A stretch of 64,000 nucleotides of DNA, taken from positions 74,210,146-74,274,145 of the forward strand of contig NC_067485.1 in assembly GCF_947179515.1 (NCBI RefSeq), written 5' to 3'. Of the stretch, positions 29,755 through 40,622 are shown piece by piece (position 1 is the stretch's first letter; every line of letters starts with the position of its first letter). The notes under the pieces were generated by a model. The model was not told where the DNA came from. It saw only the letters and a list, made by a program, of their open reading frames with translations, and searched no databases. The DNA comes from Apodemus sylvaticus. Its lineage: Eukaryota; Chordata; Mammalia; Rodentia; Muridae. A program made the translations under genes and the position numbers.

Positions 29755-29839
29755 TCTCTCTGTCTCTGTCTCTATCTCTGTGTCTCTGTGTCTCTCTGCC
29801 TCTGTCTCTGTCTCTGTCTCTCTCTCTTTCTCTCTTTCT

Positions 29840-29877
<38 letters not shown>
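29755..29877 (+). repeat. (TCTCTG)n followed by (CA)n
   Basis: Pyrimidine-rich TCTCTG units (29755-29840), then about 18 CA units (29841-29877), directly adjoining a B1. Confidence 0.96.
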
Positions 29878-29879
<2 letters not shown>

Positions 29880-29978
29880 TTCTCTATGTAGCCCTGGCTG
29901 GCCTTGAACTCATGAAGATCTGCCTGGCTCTACCTCCTGAGTGCCAGGATTAAAGGCCTATACCAAAATGCTCAGCTA
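29878..29978 (-). mobile_element. B1 SINE, partial
   Basis: 'ctctatgtagccctggctgg', 'ccttgaactcatgaagatct', 'cctgagtgccaggattaaag' on the reverse strand. Confidence 0.88.
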
Positions 29979-29999
29979 GTCGTGGTTTCTATTCCTGTA

Positions 30000-30163
30000 A
30001 TAGGAGACTTGATGCACCAGAGTGGTGGGATGTTGGGAGGCTGGGGCCAGGACACTGCCCTCTTAGAGGTGAAGGGATGGGTGGAAAGGGAGTAACTTTG
30101 TGAGAGGGGATTGAAAGGGGGCCAGCATTTGGGATGTAATTAAATAAATAAATATTTTTTTAA
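30000..30163 (+). mobile_element. L1 3' end (Lx-like)
   Basis: Purine/G-rich 3' UTR ending 'gcatttgggatgtaattaaa' and an A/T-rich tail; 5'-truncated. Confidence 0.78.
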
Positions 30164-30179
30164 AGAGCATGGTTTTTTT

Positions 30180-30500
30180 AAAGAACAACTTGAGAAGGAT
30201 TTATTTCACTCACACTTCCAACATCACAGTCTATCAGCAAGGGAAGTCAGGACAGGAGCTCAAGGCAGACGCCTGAGACAGGCACTGAATAGACCATAGA
30301 GGAGAGATGCTTACAGATTTGCTCCTCTTGGCTTGCTTCAGCCTGCTTTCTTATGCACTTCCAGACCCCCTGTTAGGAGCTGCATGGTCCACATTGGGCT
30401 AGACCCTCCCATGCTGTTCCCTAGTTAAGAAACCTCCCCATGGGCTTGCCCCCAGGCCAGCCTGCTGGGGATAGACTCTCAACAGAGGTTTAATCTTCAG
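30180..30500 (-). mobile_element. Rodent LTR-like interspersed repeat (family uncertain)
   Basis: 'aggatttatttcactcacac', 'gggaagtcaggacaggagct', 'cagcctgctttcttatgcac', 'gccccaggccagcctgctgg'-like blocks match the same broad class as 34281-34670, in the same orientation. Confidence 0.6.
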
Positions 30501-30727
30501 GAACGACTCCATCTTGCGTCAGATTGGCATAAAAACTAGCCTGCCCAGAAATCCATCTACTATTCCGGCTAGCTTAGCAACAGCTAACCATGCAGTAGCT
30601 GTTGCTTTGGTATTCTGGAAAGGGTTCGTTCTGTGCGGTCTGGAAGGTGATCTACAACAACCATGCTTTTGGTTTTGGATGAGTGTGTTTCTTAAGTTTA
30701 CAGCAAGCAAAAGCTAAAGGAGGGATG
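30501..30727. other. Unassigned sequence
   Basis: Overlapping frames on both strands (30514-30717) with no domain. Confidence 0.45.
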
Positions 30728-30845
30728 TCAAGTGCCGGGATCGTGGGGTGTGTGCCACCATGCTCGCTTTGTGCATTGCTGGCATTCAGACCCCGGCTTT
30801 GTGCATGTGGATAAGCATTGTACCAACCGAGCTGCCTCCCCAACT
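30728..30845 (-). mobile_element. B4/ID-B1-like SINE
   Basis: 'tgtgtgccaccatgctcgct' (B1-like part), then 'tgtgcatgtggataagcatt' and 'gtaccaaccgagctgcctcc' (ID-like head, reverse strand). Confidence 0.65.
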
Positions 30846-30944
30846 CTCTTCCTATTAAAATAGGACTGTATTCAACTTCTGGATAAAAGAGTCCAATGTA
30901 TGGCCTTAGGAGTCTAATAGAGTCCACCTACTCAACACACATTC

Positions 30945-30969
30945 CAAGATGCTCTTGAAGAGCATCTTG
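30945..30969. repeat. 25-bp palindrome (12-bp arms, 1-nt centre)
   Basis: 'caagatgctctt', g, 'aagagcatcttg'. The arms are exact reverse complements. Confidence 0.95.
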
Positions 30970-31220
30970 AAGAACCAAGGTTGAAAATCAACCTGCCTGG
31001 ACTGGTAAGCCCTGGGGAGGAACTACAGCAGCACTGTCCTGCTTCCTGTCCCTGAGCATAGGGCTGGAAGCTTACATTATTTAAAAGGGTATTCAAAAAT
31101 AGCCCCATTAAGCCCAGTTACGTTGGGGAAAGATACTGGAGCTGAACTCTGGAATCCTGTGATAAGATGCCTCAAAAGTAATCAGGATGCAAAGCAGTGA
31201 TGCCCTTGTGCCCACAAAGG

Positions 31221-31265
31221 GTGAGTGTGTGTGTGTGTGTGTGTATGTGTGTGTGTGTGTGTGCA
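31221..31265 (+). repeat. (TG)n microsatellite
   Basis: TG run with a single TA interruption. Confidence 0.95.
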
Positions 31266-31589
31266 TGTGCGTGTTGTAAGTGAAACAAAGAAATTTAAAG
31301 AGCTACAGGAGGGTGTTGTTGTTGTTGTGGTGGTGGTGGTAGTTGTTTTATCAACCTACAAAGTTACTGGGAAATACAAAGACAATGCAAAATAGAGGAG
31401 CTGCCTGGTTTCTTTTGAAAAGCTGGCAGAAGCCATTTATTTTAACTCCTGTTGATGTCACCAATGGACTTTCAGACTGGTAAGCAGACGGGAGAAAAAC
31501 ATCGGTTCTGTTCTTTATTCTCAGCTGCGCTTTCTGGGCAGGCGTCGTCCATTGTGTACAGCTGAGAGGTGGCTCTTTGATTCCGTTCA

Positions 31590-32660
31590 CATTTGATGAA
31601 GAAGCTCTGCGCTAGGCAGACCAAAATTCACCCAACTGCTAATTGTTTTTTCAATGAGAATTATGACACTTTTAACAAGCCACACTTCTTCCTGAGCATT
31701 GTTGTGGGATGGCTGCTCTCATTCTGCTCAACTGTCTTATTCTGAGATCGGGTCCCTAATTGCTTATAAACCACACTGTTTATTGAGTATTAACTCTGGC
31801 ATAGTTGTTTATGATGGGAGTGTATTGCTCAATGCCTATAAAAAAGCAACATAAATGAGCTACTTAGTGTCTGTAGAGTCTCTCCCAACACAGACACAGA
31901 CACACACACACACACACACACACACGCATGCGCGTTCGTGCTTGCAAAGACACATGGACCTGTACATACATGCTCACAGGGCTACATTTGAGCTCATCAG
32001 TGGAAAGAACACACAAGGGTGAAATGGACGGAATTATGCAGCAGTAAGGAACAGGCAGCCCATGTTGCTTAGTAACCAGGAAGCTACTCTCCCTTGATTC
32101 ATCAGGGTGTCAACCATACATTTTGCGCTGTACATTACCTACAATGAAAAGGTCGGTGACCCAATGAAATATCAGATTAAGTCAAACTATTAACTGGACA
32201 AATGCATTTAAAGTGCCCTTGTACGCTCAGTTTCCTGTGATTAGTATACATGATGTTCTGCCAAGGCAAGCATGAATCATTAATATATTCGGAGCCTGCT
32301 GCTCGCTGCAATGAAACAATAACTCACACAGAGTAATGCGGTGTGTAGTGTTTATAAGATGTGGAGCCTTCAGCTAGCATGATCTACGGTGTTGTTATTT
32401 TGTGGTAAGGACACAAGTGCCTTTTTTCTCCTCCTCCCTTTTGTAAAAAGTGTTTATCATTCCCTTTAAAAGACAGAAAAACCTTTCGCCAGGAAAAAAA
32501 AAATTGGTCACCACATGTCTGTGCCTGAAGGGGGGAGGGGAGATAACCTGGCCCATCAAATAGCTGCATTGTGAGGGCTTTTATCATTTTCCTTTCTCTC
32601 CCCTTCTCCAGTAGAAACCTTTAGCCTCTACCCCTGAGCTGTGGAGACTCTGCATGCTTA
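31590..32660. promoter_or_regulatory. Candidate conserved non-coding (enhancer-like) segment
   Basis: About 1.07 kb with no transposon that I recognise apart from a CA run (31888-31925). Rich in homeodomain-type ATTA/TAAT cores ('ctaattg', 'cctaattgctt', 'tcattaatatattc'), an octamer-like 'atgcatttaaa', and more CpGs than the surrounding DNA. No open frame of note. That such islands can be enhancers is general knowledge; here it is inference and needs alignment to other mammals. Confidence 0.35.
31888..31925 (+). repeat. (CA)n microsatellite ending in CGCATGCGCG
   Basis: CA run followed by alternating purine-pyrimidine 'cgcatgcgcg'. Confidence 0.95.
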
Positions 32661-34280
32661 AAATTAAAATAGTGCAGGGATTCACCACAGGTAAAAATCC
32701 AATGACTAGGTTTGAACTCTGACCTCCCCGTCTTCTCTTTGTCATCAATGACAAAAATTTAGTATGAGACCCCCACCCCGGCCCTCCAAAGCTACAAGTG
32801 CCTCACTCTGTTCAACAGCACTATAGCTAGGACCAGGAACAGTCTATGTGGTTAGCCATTTACAAGTTGACCCCTATTTTATGAGTTATGTTCACAGGGG
32901 TGAAAGCAATTACCTGGTGAGACCTGGGCTCATTTCCCACCTCTGCCCTTACCCAGCCCATTTAAGCCACATAAAAACATTTTGAGGTAGGAAGGAGTTG
33001 AGAAGACAAAGGATGATATGCCTCCCAGTGACTCTCAAGTTTTTTCCAAGAATCTTCTCCTACCGTTAATTAGGGGCCATGCTAAGTCTTCCACAACTCA
33101 TTGGAAGCTAAACTGAAACACAGTTCCCCAAGAAAGTGCAACCAACATGGGTTGAAGACCTTCCATTTATGAGGCACAGGGCTAGGACCTGAGGTGGTGG
33201 GACTGTCAATATCCACATCAACCCACCAGGCAGACACTGGGCACTGAGTCCCAGAGTGCAAACCTGAGGATGCTAACGCAACTTCTAAGACCAGTCCACC
33301 GACACTTCAATTTCTTACTACTTATTAACTTTTCAGTGATGATTAGAAGTGGAAAAAATAAGCCTTACCAATAATTGGAACTGCATAATTGGTAGAGAAA
33401 TGTAATGGTTAAATAAGTGAATGTGGAGTGGCTTCTGGTAGCCTGGAGATGTTCGTTCTCCACCCTTTGTTTTACTGGTTTGTTCTGCAACACCTTTATA
33501 TTTCTCATTCACATCTCTTCTCTTCATAGAGCTGTCAATGAAAACTTCACAGCTCTCATCTCAAGAGGTATAAGAGGGAGTTTTTCCTAGAGGGGAATAT
33601 GGACACCACACTCCAGCAACACAGATTTAGCTTATACTACATCCCATGCTCCAACACACTAACGGTTTGATTGAAGTTTTACAGTAACAGAACAGAAAAA
33701 TCATAAATCAAAATGACTTGTAAATACATTGGTAGAAACATCCAATAGACAGGTCACAGAAAAGTGGGGAACTCTGAGCTACAGACCTTAGATGCTGTCT
33801 GAAAGCATTCTTAGTCCTTTAGTTGGTTCAAACTAGGAGTCTTTTTGTACATTCCAGAAGATTTACCTAATGCTCATGAAGATGTTTGTGCACAGACCAA
33901 AGAGGACGAGGAATGACTCAACAGGGTGCTAAGGACGGTTCTAGATAGCATGGCTCATAGCTTTTAACATTCCGGCCCTCTCATATCACTGAAGTTCTAA
34001 TCGATTAATCGGCCTTACATAAGGTGTGCTAATTGGCATAAGGTGTGCTTCTTTCCAGGAGCATTTACGCAAAAATAACACAGTGCTAGCATTTGAGGAT
34101 ATTGTCTGTTCAACCACCATAATGAACCCTCCTACCCCTGTGATTAAAAATGCTATCTCCTAAGAGCTGCACTCAAACTCAGCACTCTGGGTTCATTTCT
34201 TCTGCATTGCTTAGTGGATAGCTACCAGTCAGAGCTGCTGCTCCTGACAGGCTGCATTTAAGGTCCCCATGAAGGTTATT
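32661..34280. other. Unassigned low-repeat sequence
   Basis: About 1.6 kb; no gene. A weak L2/MIR-like patch is possible at 33155-33290 ('catttatgaggcacaggg'). Contains a palindromic homeodomain-like site and a 13-bp direct repeat near 34.0 kb. Confidence 0.45.
33998..34049. promoter_or_regulatory. TAATCGATTA palindrome plus 13-bp direct repeat
   Basis: 'taatcgatta' (33998-34007) is a perfect 10-bp palindrome. 'cataaggtgtgct' occurs at 34018-34030 and 34037-34049 (19-bp spacing); each holds an AGGTGTG T-box-like half-site. Function inferred only from motif shape. Confidence 0.35.
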
Positions 34281-34670
34281 GTCTTCAAACCTTCAGGGTT
34301 TCTATTCCTGCACAAAACATCATGATCAAGAAGCAAGTTGGGAAGGAAAGGGTCTATTCAACTTACACTTCCACATGGCTGTTCATCACCAAAGGACAGG
34401 AACTCACACAAGGTAGGGAGTTGGAGGCAGGAGCTGATGCAGAGGCCACGGAGGGATGCTGCTTACTGGATTGCTTCCCCTGGCTTGCCAAGCTTGCTTT
34501 CTTACAGAACCCAGGACCACCAGCCCAGGGATGGCACCACCCACAATGGGCCCTCCCACTCTTGATCACTAATTGAGAGAATGCTGGATTTCATGGAGGC
34601 ATTTCCTCAAGGGAGGCTCCCTTCTCTGTGATAACTTCAGCTCGTGTCAAGTTGACACACAAAACCAGCC
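34281..34670 (-). mobile_element. Rodent LTR-like interspersed repeat (family uncertain)
   Basis: 'gaggcaggagctgatgcaga', 'gaacccaggaccaccagccc', 'atcactaattgagagaatgc' and 'gtgtcaagttgacacacaaa' are hallmark blocks of a common murine solo-LTR-like repeat. It carries open frames in three phases (34322-34576), all repeat-derived. Confidence 0.7.
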
Positions 34671-35186
34671 AGTGAAGTTAGGTTTCACATAAACATAAAC
34701 ATTTCGCCCCCAACCCCCAACAAAGATGCCTGATACCACACATAATCTAAGCCATTTATTTAATACTTTTTCATGTGAACTGTTTGCCAGGTAGTATGAT
34801 TATAACATTTGAAGTCTCAAGTATAACAATAAAAGTAGCAAAAATATTTTTTACTGCCTTACAATTAACACATAAATACATGCATACACATGCTCACTCA
34901 CACTTGATTGTACTGCAGTGACATTAGTATATGGGTTTTTCTTTCCTTAGCTACTAAGTAGTACATCTGAACCATGTACAGAGCTGTGAATATTCTAGAC
35001 AAAAGAACACCCAAGCCCAGGCAGTGCGGAAAGCCTGGGCAGATCTCATCACCGTACTTGAAGATGCAATTTACTTAATAATTGCTTGTTTCTGGAATTT
35101 TCTATATAATATTGCCAGATTATAATTAGAAAAATTTATTAAAAGCAAAACCATGGACCGCAAAGCTCTCTTTTAAAGGATTTATT
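34671..35186. other. Unassigned AT-rich sequence
   Basis: No gene or recognised repeat. Confidence 0.5.
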
Positions 35187-35311
35187 TATATTTCATGTAT
35201 ATATTTTATATTTCATGTATATATTTCATATTTCATGTATACATTTTATATTTCATGTATATATTTCATATTTCATGTATATATTTTTATTTCATGTATA
35301 TATTTTCCATG
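35187..35311 (+). repeat. 20-bp AT-rich minisatellite, six units
   Basis: 'tttcatgtat' starts at 35191, 35211, 35231, 35251, 35271 and 35290, a 20-bp period (last 19). The spacer alternates 'atattttata' and 'atatttcata', giving a 40-bp higher-order pattern. Confidence 0.95.
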
Positions 35312-35334
35312 TGTGTGTCTGGGTTCCATGTGTG

Positions 35335-35455
35335 TGACTGATGCAGTGGAGTTATAAATGATTGTGAGTCACCATGTGGACGCTCCGACCTCAGCCTTGG
35401 TCATCTGTGAAAGCAACAAGCACTCTTACCTGCTGAGCTATCTCATCAGCCCAGA
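35335..35455 (-). mobile_element. B3/B2-family SINE, partial
   Basis: 'ttgtgagtcaccatgtggac', 'cactcttacctgctgagcta' and 'tctcatcagccc' on the reverse strand. It adjoins the minisatellite. Confidence 0.7.
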
Positions 35456-35723
35456 ATCTCAAATATTTTATCTTCTAAACCTATGTATAGTTTCATTCCT
35501 TGCAATGTCTAACAAGAGCACATATAATTCTATATTGAATTGATCTCTTTGAAAATTGCCTTTATGAGAACATGACAGCCATAGGCACTCACTTCTTAGG
35601 CAGAGTGAACTGTCTACCCACCTGTTTGCGCTATGCAGCTCATGTAATTCACTTTTCCTTCCAAAAGCATCTCAAACCTATGAGCACCTTGATAAACAAG
35701 TACTATTCTCATTGTCATGAGCT
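35456..35723. other. Unassigned sequence
   Basis: Nothing recognised. Confidence 0.4.
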
Positions 35724-36430
35724 AAACTATGTCTACCTCAGAATTCATGTTAGATCTCCAATGCCCAACAACCCTGCATTAGTAATAGCTAAAGATGATT
35801 TTCAAAACATCATGGCCAAAAACAACTTAGGGAAGAAACAGTTTCTTTTGTTCAGAGAGACAAGAAGTCATCCGGGTGGGAAGCATAGCAACAAGTGTCA
35901 GTCATGGCAACAGGAACAGAAACTGAACCACAATCATGAAGCAGAGAGAGTGGATTGGAAGTGGTATGAGTCTTTAAACTCCCAAAGCCCCCTTCTAGCA
36001 ACATATTTCCTCCAACAAGAACTTACTCCCTGAAACTACCCCCCAAACATGCAAGTACAACAACCAGGCCAATTGCTCAAATATCTGAACCTATGCGGGG
36101 TGTTCTCATTCAAACCACTACAGCTTCTGAATGGGATTGCATTTGGAGACAGAGTCTTTAAATATATAATTAAGTTAAAGCGGAGTCACTGAAATGCGCT
36201 TGCACTCAATCTGACTCTCATTGTAAGAGATTGGGACATAGACACTTGGAGGAAAAAATCACGTGGAAATGAAGAAGGGTGACTGCTTCTACCACCCAAA
36301 AAGTAGACACAATCTTACCAGTCTGGTCCCTTTTTTTTTGGTCTTTCAGCATTGAGAATGAAGAGAAAAATAGATATTTGTAGCTTCAGTCTGTGGTATT
36401 CTGTTGTGATAGAACTAGCAGATCAAGCCT
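35724..36430 (+). mobile_element. MLT1-type MaLR LTR, split by a younger LTR
   Basis: The 5' end 'aactatgtctacctcagaat' lies at about 35727. The body 'tgggattgcatttggagac', 'agagtctttaaatatataat', 'cagtctgtggtattctgttg' resumes at 36123-36410. The 35775-36122 segment in between is a younger insertion. Confidence 0.65.
35775..36122 (-). mobile_element. Rodent MaLR-like LTR inserted in MLT1
   Basis: 'catcatggccaaaaacaact', 'gcaacaagtgtcagtcatgg', 'ttcctccaacaagaac' and the right end 'gttctcattcaaaccactac' fit the ORR1/MT group on the reverse strand. A 153-codon frame (35572-36033) crosses its boundary and is not a gene. Confidence 0.55.
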
Positions 36431-37990
36431 TTGTGTTCACATGTCTCTAGCAATATCAGAAACACACACACACACACAATCAGCTATTAGATTAAATTGT
36501 GCTGTGTGTCAGAATAAATATGTATGTATGATTACATAAATTACCACCCGAATCAAGCTAAGGGACTTTAGTTGTTACCTTGTCTACAAAGCTATGCAAA
36601 GCAATGGCCTTGCCTCATTTTTCATTGTCTTATGTTGATATAAAAGGCACTCACCTTTCAAAGGATGCTAGTTTGCAAGTTCAAAACATATACAAGTGCA
36701 CACAAGTAGGCATAACTACTCACAGGCATATACACACATGAATAAACACAGAATTCAGAGTATAAAGCAATACTGAGAGTACCAAGAAAAAGGTTTGACT
36801 GAACAAGGGAGGATGGATAGATGCTTGTCTAGCTGGAAGATCTATCTACACGAGGGTAGAAAAAATGTGGACTCCAGCAAATCCTTCATTCCATTATAAC
36901 TCTGTGTAATGGAGGCCATAATGACTCCCTTATTCTATTAACACTCAGAAGAGAGGTCATAAAATAATACAGTGTGTTTATTAAGGCAGGGGATGTAATG
37001 GAGGCTGATGAATGTACCAGGAAAGAAGCATTAACAGAGCGATGGACTCAGGTTCTGTTTGCATTCCTATTAGGCTGAATCCACACGTGTTAGCTTAAGT
37101 AATCCCTGTGCTTCAGTTAGAGCCATCCACATATGAAAAACAGCATCGGAGTCTCAAAGGGATAGTGTTCTAATGTGCCCATGGAAACTCAAGTACATTA
37201 TATTTCCCCTGAGATATGGAGGACTCGACAAGAACAGAGTTCATATTAAACAAATTAACTTGTCAAATAAGAGGTGAAAATTGCCCTAGGTTCATTTAGT
37301 ATTCTTATTTACATAGGTCTGAGAGATAAAATAGTATTATCTGATGAACTTGTCTCTAATAATTTTAAAGGTTCATTGCTTTAAAAGAACAAAGAGTTGA
37401 ACTAAATATGAATAATATAAAGGATGATTGCAATGACAGCAAGGTCATGTGTCCTTGTGGGACAATGTCTTAAAAAAAAAACTTCTAAGTTTCTCTGGAC
37501 TTTAAGTTGATATAAGAGAATGTCAGGAAGCAGGGCACATAGTCTATTTTATAGGAAAGAAATGTTACCCATATCTGAAAAGTTCACTTCCTTCCCAAAT
37601 TGAAAATGAAAGAATTCTATAAGAACCTTTTATTATTTTAGAGGTACCATGTTAGTGGAGCAGATAAGCCTCCAGTCTCAAAGCTTTAGAGCCTATATTT
37701 TGAGGGGATATTTTTTTTAAAGATTCAGAACATTTCATTATTGTGTTGGCTGTCCTGGTTGCAGGCCTTCTGGCCAATTCTACGTGGATGCTGATAATGG
37801 TTCTGGAGTAGAAGATAGACAGTTGGGAGACCAGTAAGCAGATTCACAGGACTGCATCCTTAGAAGAATGTGACCCCACCTCCCAAGCCATGGGATTGCT
37901 GTTCCTGGAGTTATTAGAGTTATCCTGAGCAATTATAGGTTCTGCTGGCCATCCTCAGTATGCCAAGGAGAGAAACAACTAACAATGAAA
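36431..37990. other. Unassigned unique sequence
   Basis: About 1.55 kb of AT-rich sequence with a short CA run (36458-36479). No recognised repeat or gene. Confidence 0.5.
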
Positions 37991-38978
37991 AGCAAGAAGA
38001 GATGGACTCCGTGCAGCCACATGGGAAGAGAATCACTGAGACCCAGTAACTCCCAAGTTCATATTCAGGATTCTGATATGAGGTTTAGCTTTCATATTGA
38101 GGCAAGATGTGAGAATAACACACCAGTTCTGGTCAAGGTGTAGGTCCACACACCACTCATCATCTCAGGTCTAGTGTCTTTCTCAAGATGATCTGACCGT
38201 ACCACAACTATTATGAAGTCACTTCCCTGGAGACAAGCTCCCCACTGACTGGCACCAGGACTCATCTTTTCCCTTCTCCCATCATAAGATTCCTGGGGAA
38301 ATTCCAATTCCTCCATAGTCTGAGAGTCAAGAGATGGGCACAAGTACCTCTTTATAATGTCTTCATTCCACATTTGGTCCCAAAGAGACTTCCAGGACCC
38401 TAAGAGCAAAGCCTTTGAGGCCCCAAGACTAACCAACTTGGAACCCTGTTTCACCAATCCTTTCCTTGTTGGGTCCTTGTTACTTTCTGTAGCTGCCTGC
38501 AGCTCCTGCAAACTAGGTTACTGGAACAGAAGCTGAGGGATGGATGGAGAAGCAGTGAAAAGAATGAGGGCTAGGATGCTAGTTTACCGATCGAGGCTGA
38601 AACTTTAATGGAGGTCAGATCATTTAACAGTTTGGGTAAGTCCCTACCTCCAGACTCCGGGCTGAGTTCAGGGGAAGTTGTCTGGCAGTTCTTGGCTCCA
38701 CTGCTCTGGCAGCTGGGTGGGTCACCTGCTTAATTCAGGAATTCATAGACCTGGAGGAACAATGAACTTCACCTTCACTCTAGCACAGGAATCCCTGCTC
38801 AACAAAGGCTGGAAGTTCACCCTGACCAATGTCAAGTTCACTCAGAGCATTCCACCCTAGGATAAAAATTCCTGCAGTAACCTACTTCCCTATTATGCCC
38901 TAATGTCAGATTCCTGCCCAAAGCCCTTGGCCTTGGCCAATGTCAAGTTCCTACCATGTGGCATGACACCCCAATAAG
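37991..38978 (-). other. Unassigned segment, possibly LTR-retroelement derived, with a 139-codon frame
   Basis: The minus-strand frame 38092-38511 (MQELQAATESNK...) is uninterrupted, with hydrophilic N-terminal and hydrophobic 'DFIIVVV' stretches, but no domain I recognise. Downstream, 'aatgtcaagttc' is repeated (38829 and 38940), and the block directly precedes the L1-C monomers. The balanced GC composition and lack of SINE insertions suggest one coherent older element. I do not assign a family. Confidence 0.35.
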
Positions 38979-38980
38979 GC

Positions 38981-39551
38981 TCTGTGCAGGTCCTCTTGGA
39001 GCACAACTGGCAGAGGTAAGTTGAGCACAGTCCCCTGACCTCTATTGTCTGGCACTGGACTTGACAGGAGCATTGCAGAACCCCTAAGAGCATCCTGTTT
39101 CCCCATGAATGCCTGCTGGGCTCCAAGAATAACCACCATGGGATCCTGCCCCAGCAATTCCTTCCCAGTTGGGTCTGTCTGGGGCACAGCCAGCAGAGGT
39201 GAGTTGCCTGTGGTCCCCAGATCTCCATTGTCTGACTCTGGACTCACTTTTCAGTTCCAAGGAACCTTATGGAGCCCCAAGAGCTCCCTGCTTTGCCATG
39301 GAGGCCTGCAGATGCACCATGTATTATCAGATTGGAACTTTGCCCCACCAACCTCTTGTCAGTGGGGTCTGTCTGAGGCATAGGCAGCAGAGTCGGGTCC
39401 CCTGACCTCCATTATCTGGCCCAAGGCTCCCCTTGCCTTCCTGAGAAGCACTGCTGTCATCAGGATAATCCAGCCAAGACCAGGAAAAACCAGGTGCCTA
39501 AATGACAGTGTAAAAACACAATCAACAAGAGCTAAGGCAATATGGCGACTG
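38981..39551 (+). promoter_or_regulatory. L1-C 5' monomer array (two 194-bp units plus partial)
   Basis: Unit starts 'tctgtgcagg'/'tctgtctggg'/'tctgtctgag' lie at 38981, 39174 and 39368 (periods 193 and 194). Each is followed by 'cagcagag' or 'ggcagagg', 'cccctgacctc-att-tctgg', then 'gcccc-aagagc' and 'ccatg'. A different sequence from the two other monomer sets in this window. Promoter role inferred from the family. The overlapping frames on both strands across it are repeat artefacts. Confidence 0.8.
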
Positions 39552-40560
39552 AATAGAAACCAGCAGAATAGAACCAGATCCTGCTACAGTAAGCCTGGAT
39601 ACCCTAACAAACCTGAAGCACAGGAAGATGATCGTAAATCCAATCTTACAAAGATGATAGAGACCTTTAAAGAGGAAATTAATAAATCTGTTAAAGAAAT
39701 ACAGAAAATGCAATCAAAGGAAGCAAATAAATATAAAGAAATATAAGGAAAATACAAGGAAACAGATGATGGATATGAATAAAACTGTCCAAGACTTGAG
39801 AAATGGAAATAAATACAACAAAGAAAGCACAAACTGAAACAATTCTGGAGATGGAAAACCTCGGAAAGAGAACAGGAACTACAGACATAAGTATCACCCA
39901 CAGAATACAAGAGGTAGAAAAATCTCAGACATAGAAGATATGATAGGTGAAATCAATGAAAATCTATGACGTCCAGGACACAAAACATCCAGAAAATTTG
40001 GGACACTATGAAAAGACCTAATATAAGAATAATAGGAATAGATGAAGGAGAAGATTCCCAGATCTTTGGTGAAGAGAACATCTTCACCAAAATCGTAGAA
40101 GAAAATTTCCTTAACCTAAAGAAAGAGATGGCTATAAATGCTTAAGAAGCTTACAGAACACCCAACGGATTAGACCAGAAAATCCTCCCGCCACATAATA
40201 ATCAAAACACTAAATGTATAGGACAAAGAAAGAATATTAAAAGCTGTAAGGGAAAGGGCCAAGTAACATATAAAGGCAGACCTATCAGAATTACTCACAA
40301 CTTCTCAAGAGAGCCTCTAAAAGCTAGAAAAGACTGGACAGATGTCTTGCAGACCCTAAGAGACCACAAGTGCCAGCCCAAACTATTATGCCCAGCAAAA
40401 CTTTCAATAACCATAGATGGAGAAAGATAGTCTATGACAAAACCAAATTTAAATAATATGTTTCCACTAACCCAGCCCTTTAGAGGATACTAGAAGGAAA
40501 ACTCCAAGCCAACGAGGGTAACTACATTCCAGACCTCAAGACAACACAAGAAATAAATAA
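39552..40560 (+). pseudogene. L1-C ORF1 remnant
   Basis: Coding blocks of ORF1p are visible in changing frames: coiled coil (39650-39790, Lys/Glu-rich), RRM region ('aagagatggctataaatg' onward), 'gtgccagcccaaactattat' and 'actacattccagacctcaag' in the C-terminal domain. Numerous stops and frameshifts; the start region lacks a clean ATG frame. No product expected. Confidence 0.82.
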
Positions 40561-40577
40561 AAACAAGTAGAAGAGAA

Positions 40578-40579
<2 letters not shown>

Positions 40580-40620
<41 letters not shown>

Positions 40621-40622
40621 CA
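40580..40622 (+). repeat. (CA)n microsatellite
   Basis: 'acatacatacacac...' with a GC interruption, located at the ORF1-ORF2 boundary of L1-C. Confidence 0.95.

Larger units (their letters stand above)
30846..31589. other. Unassigned sequence with TG and GTT repeats
   Basis: No gene. Contains a 25-bp near-perfect palindrome (30945-30969), a TG run (31221-31265) and a short GTT/GGT run (31312-31346). Confidence 0.5.

Noticed and set aside
34322..34576. Short gene with three overlapping open frames
   Set aside because: The segment is a common rodent LTR-like repeat; open frames in several phases reflect its composition.
35187..35311. CRISPR-like array (regular 20-bp spacing)
   Set aside because: The whole unit is repeated with no unique spacers, in a mammalian AT-rich context.
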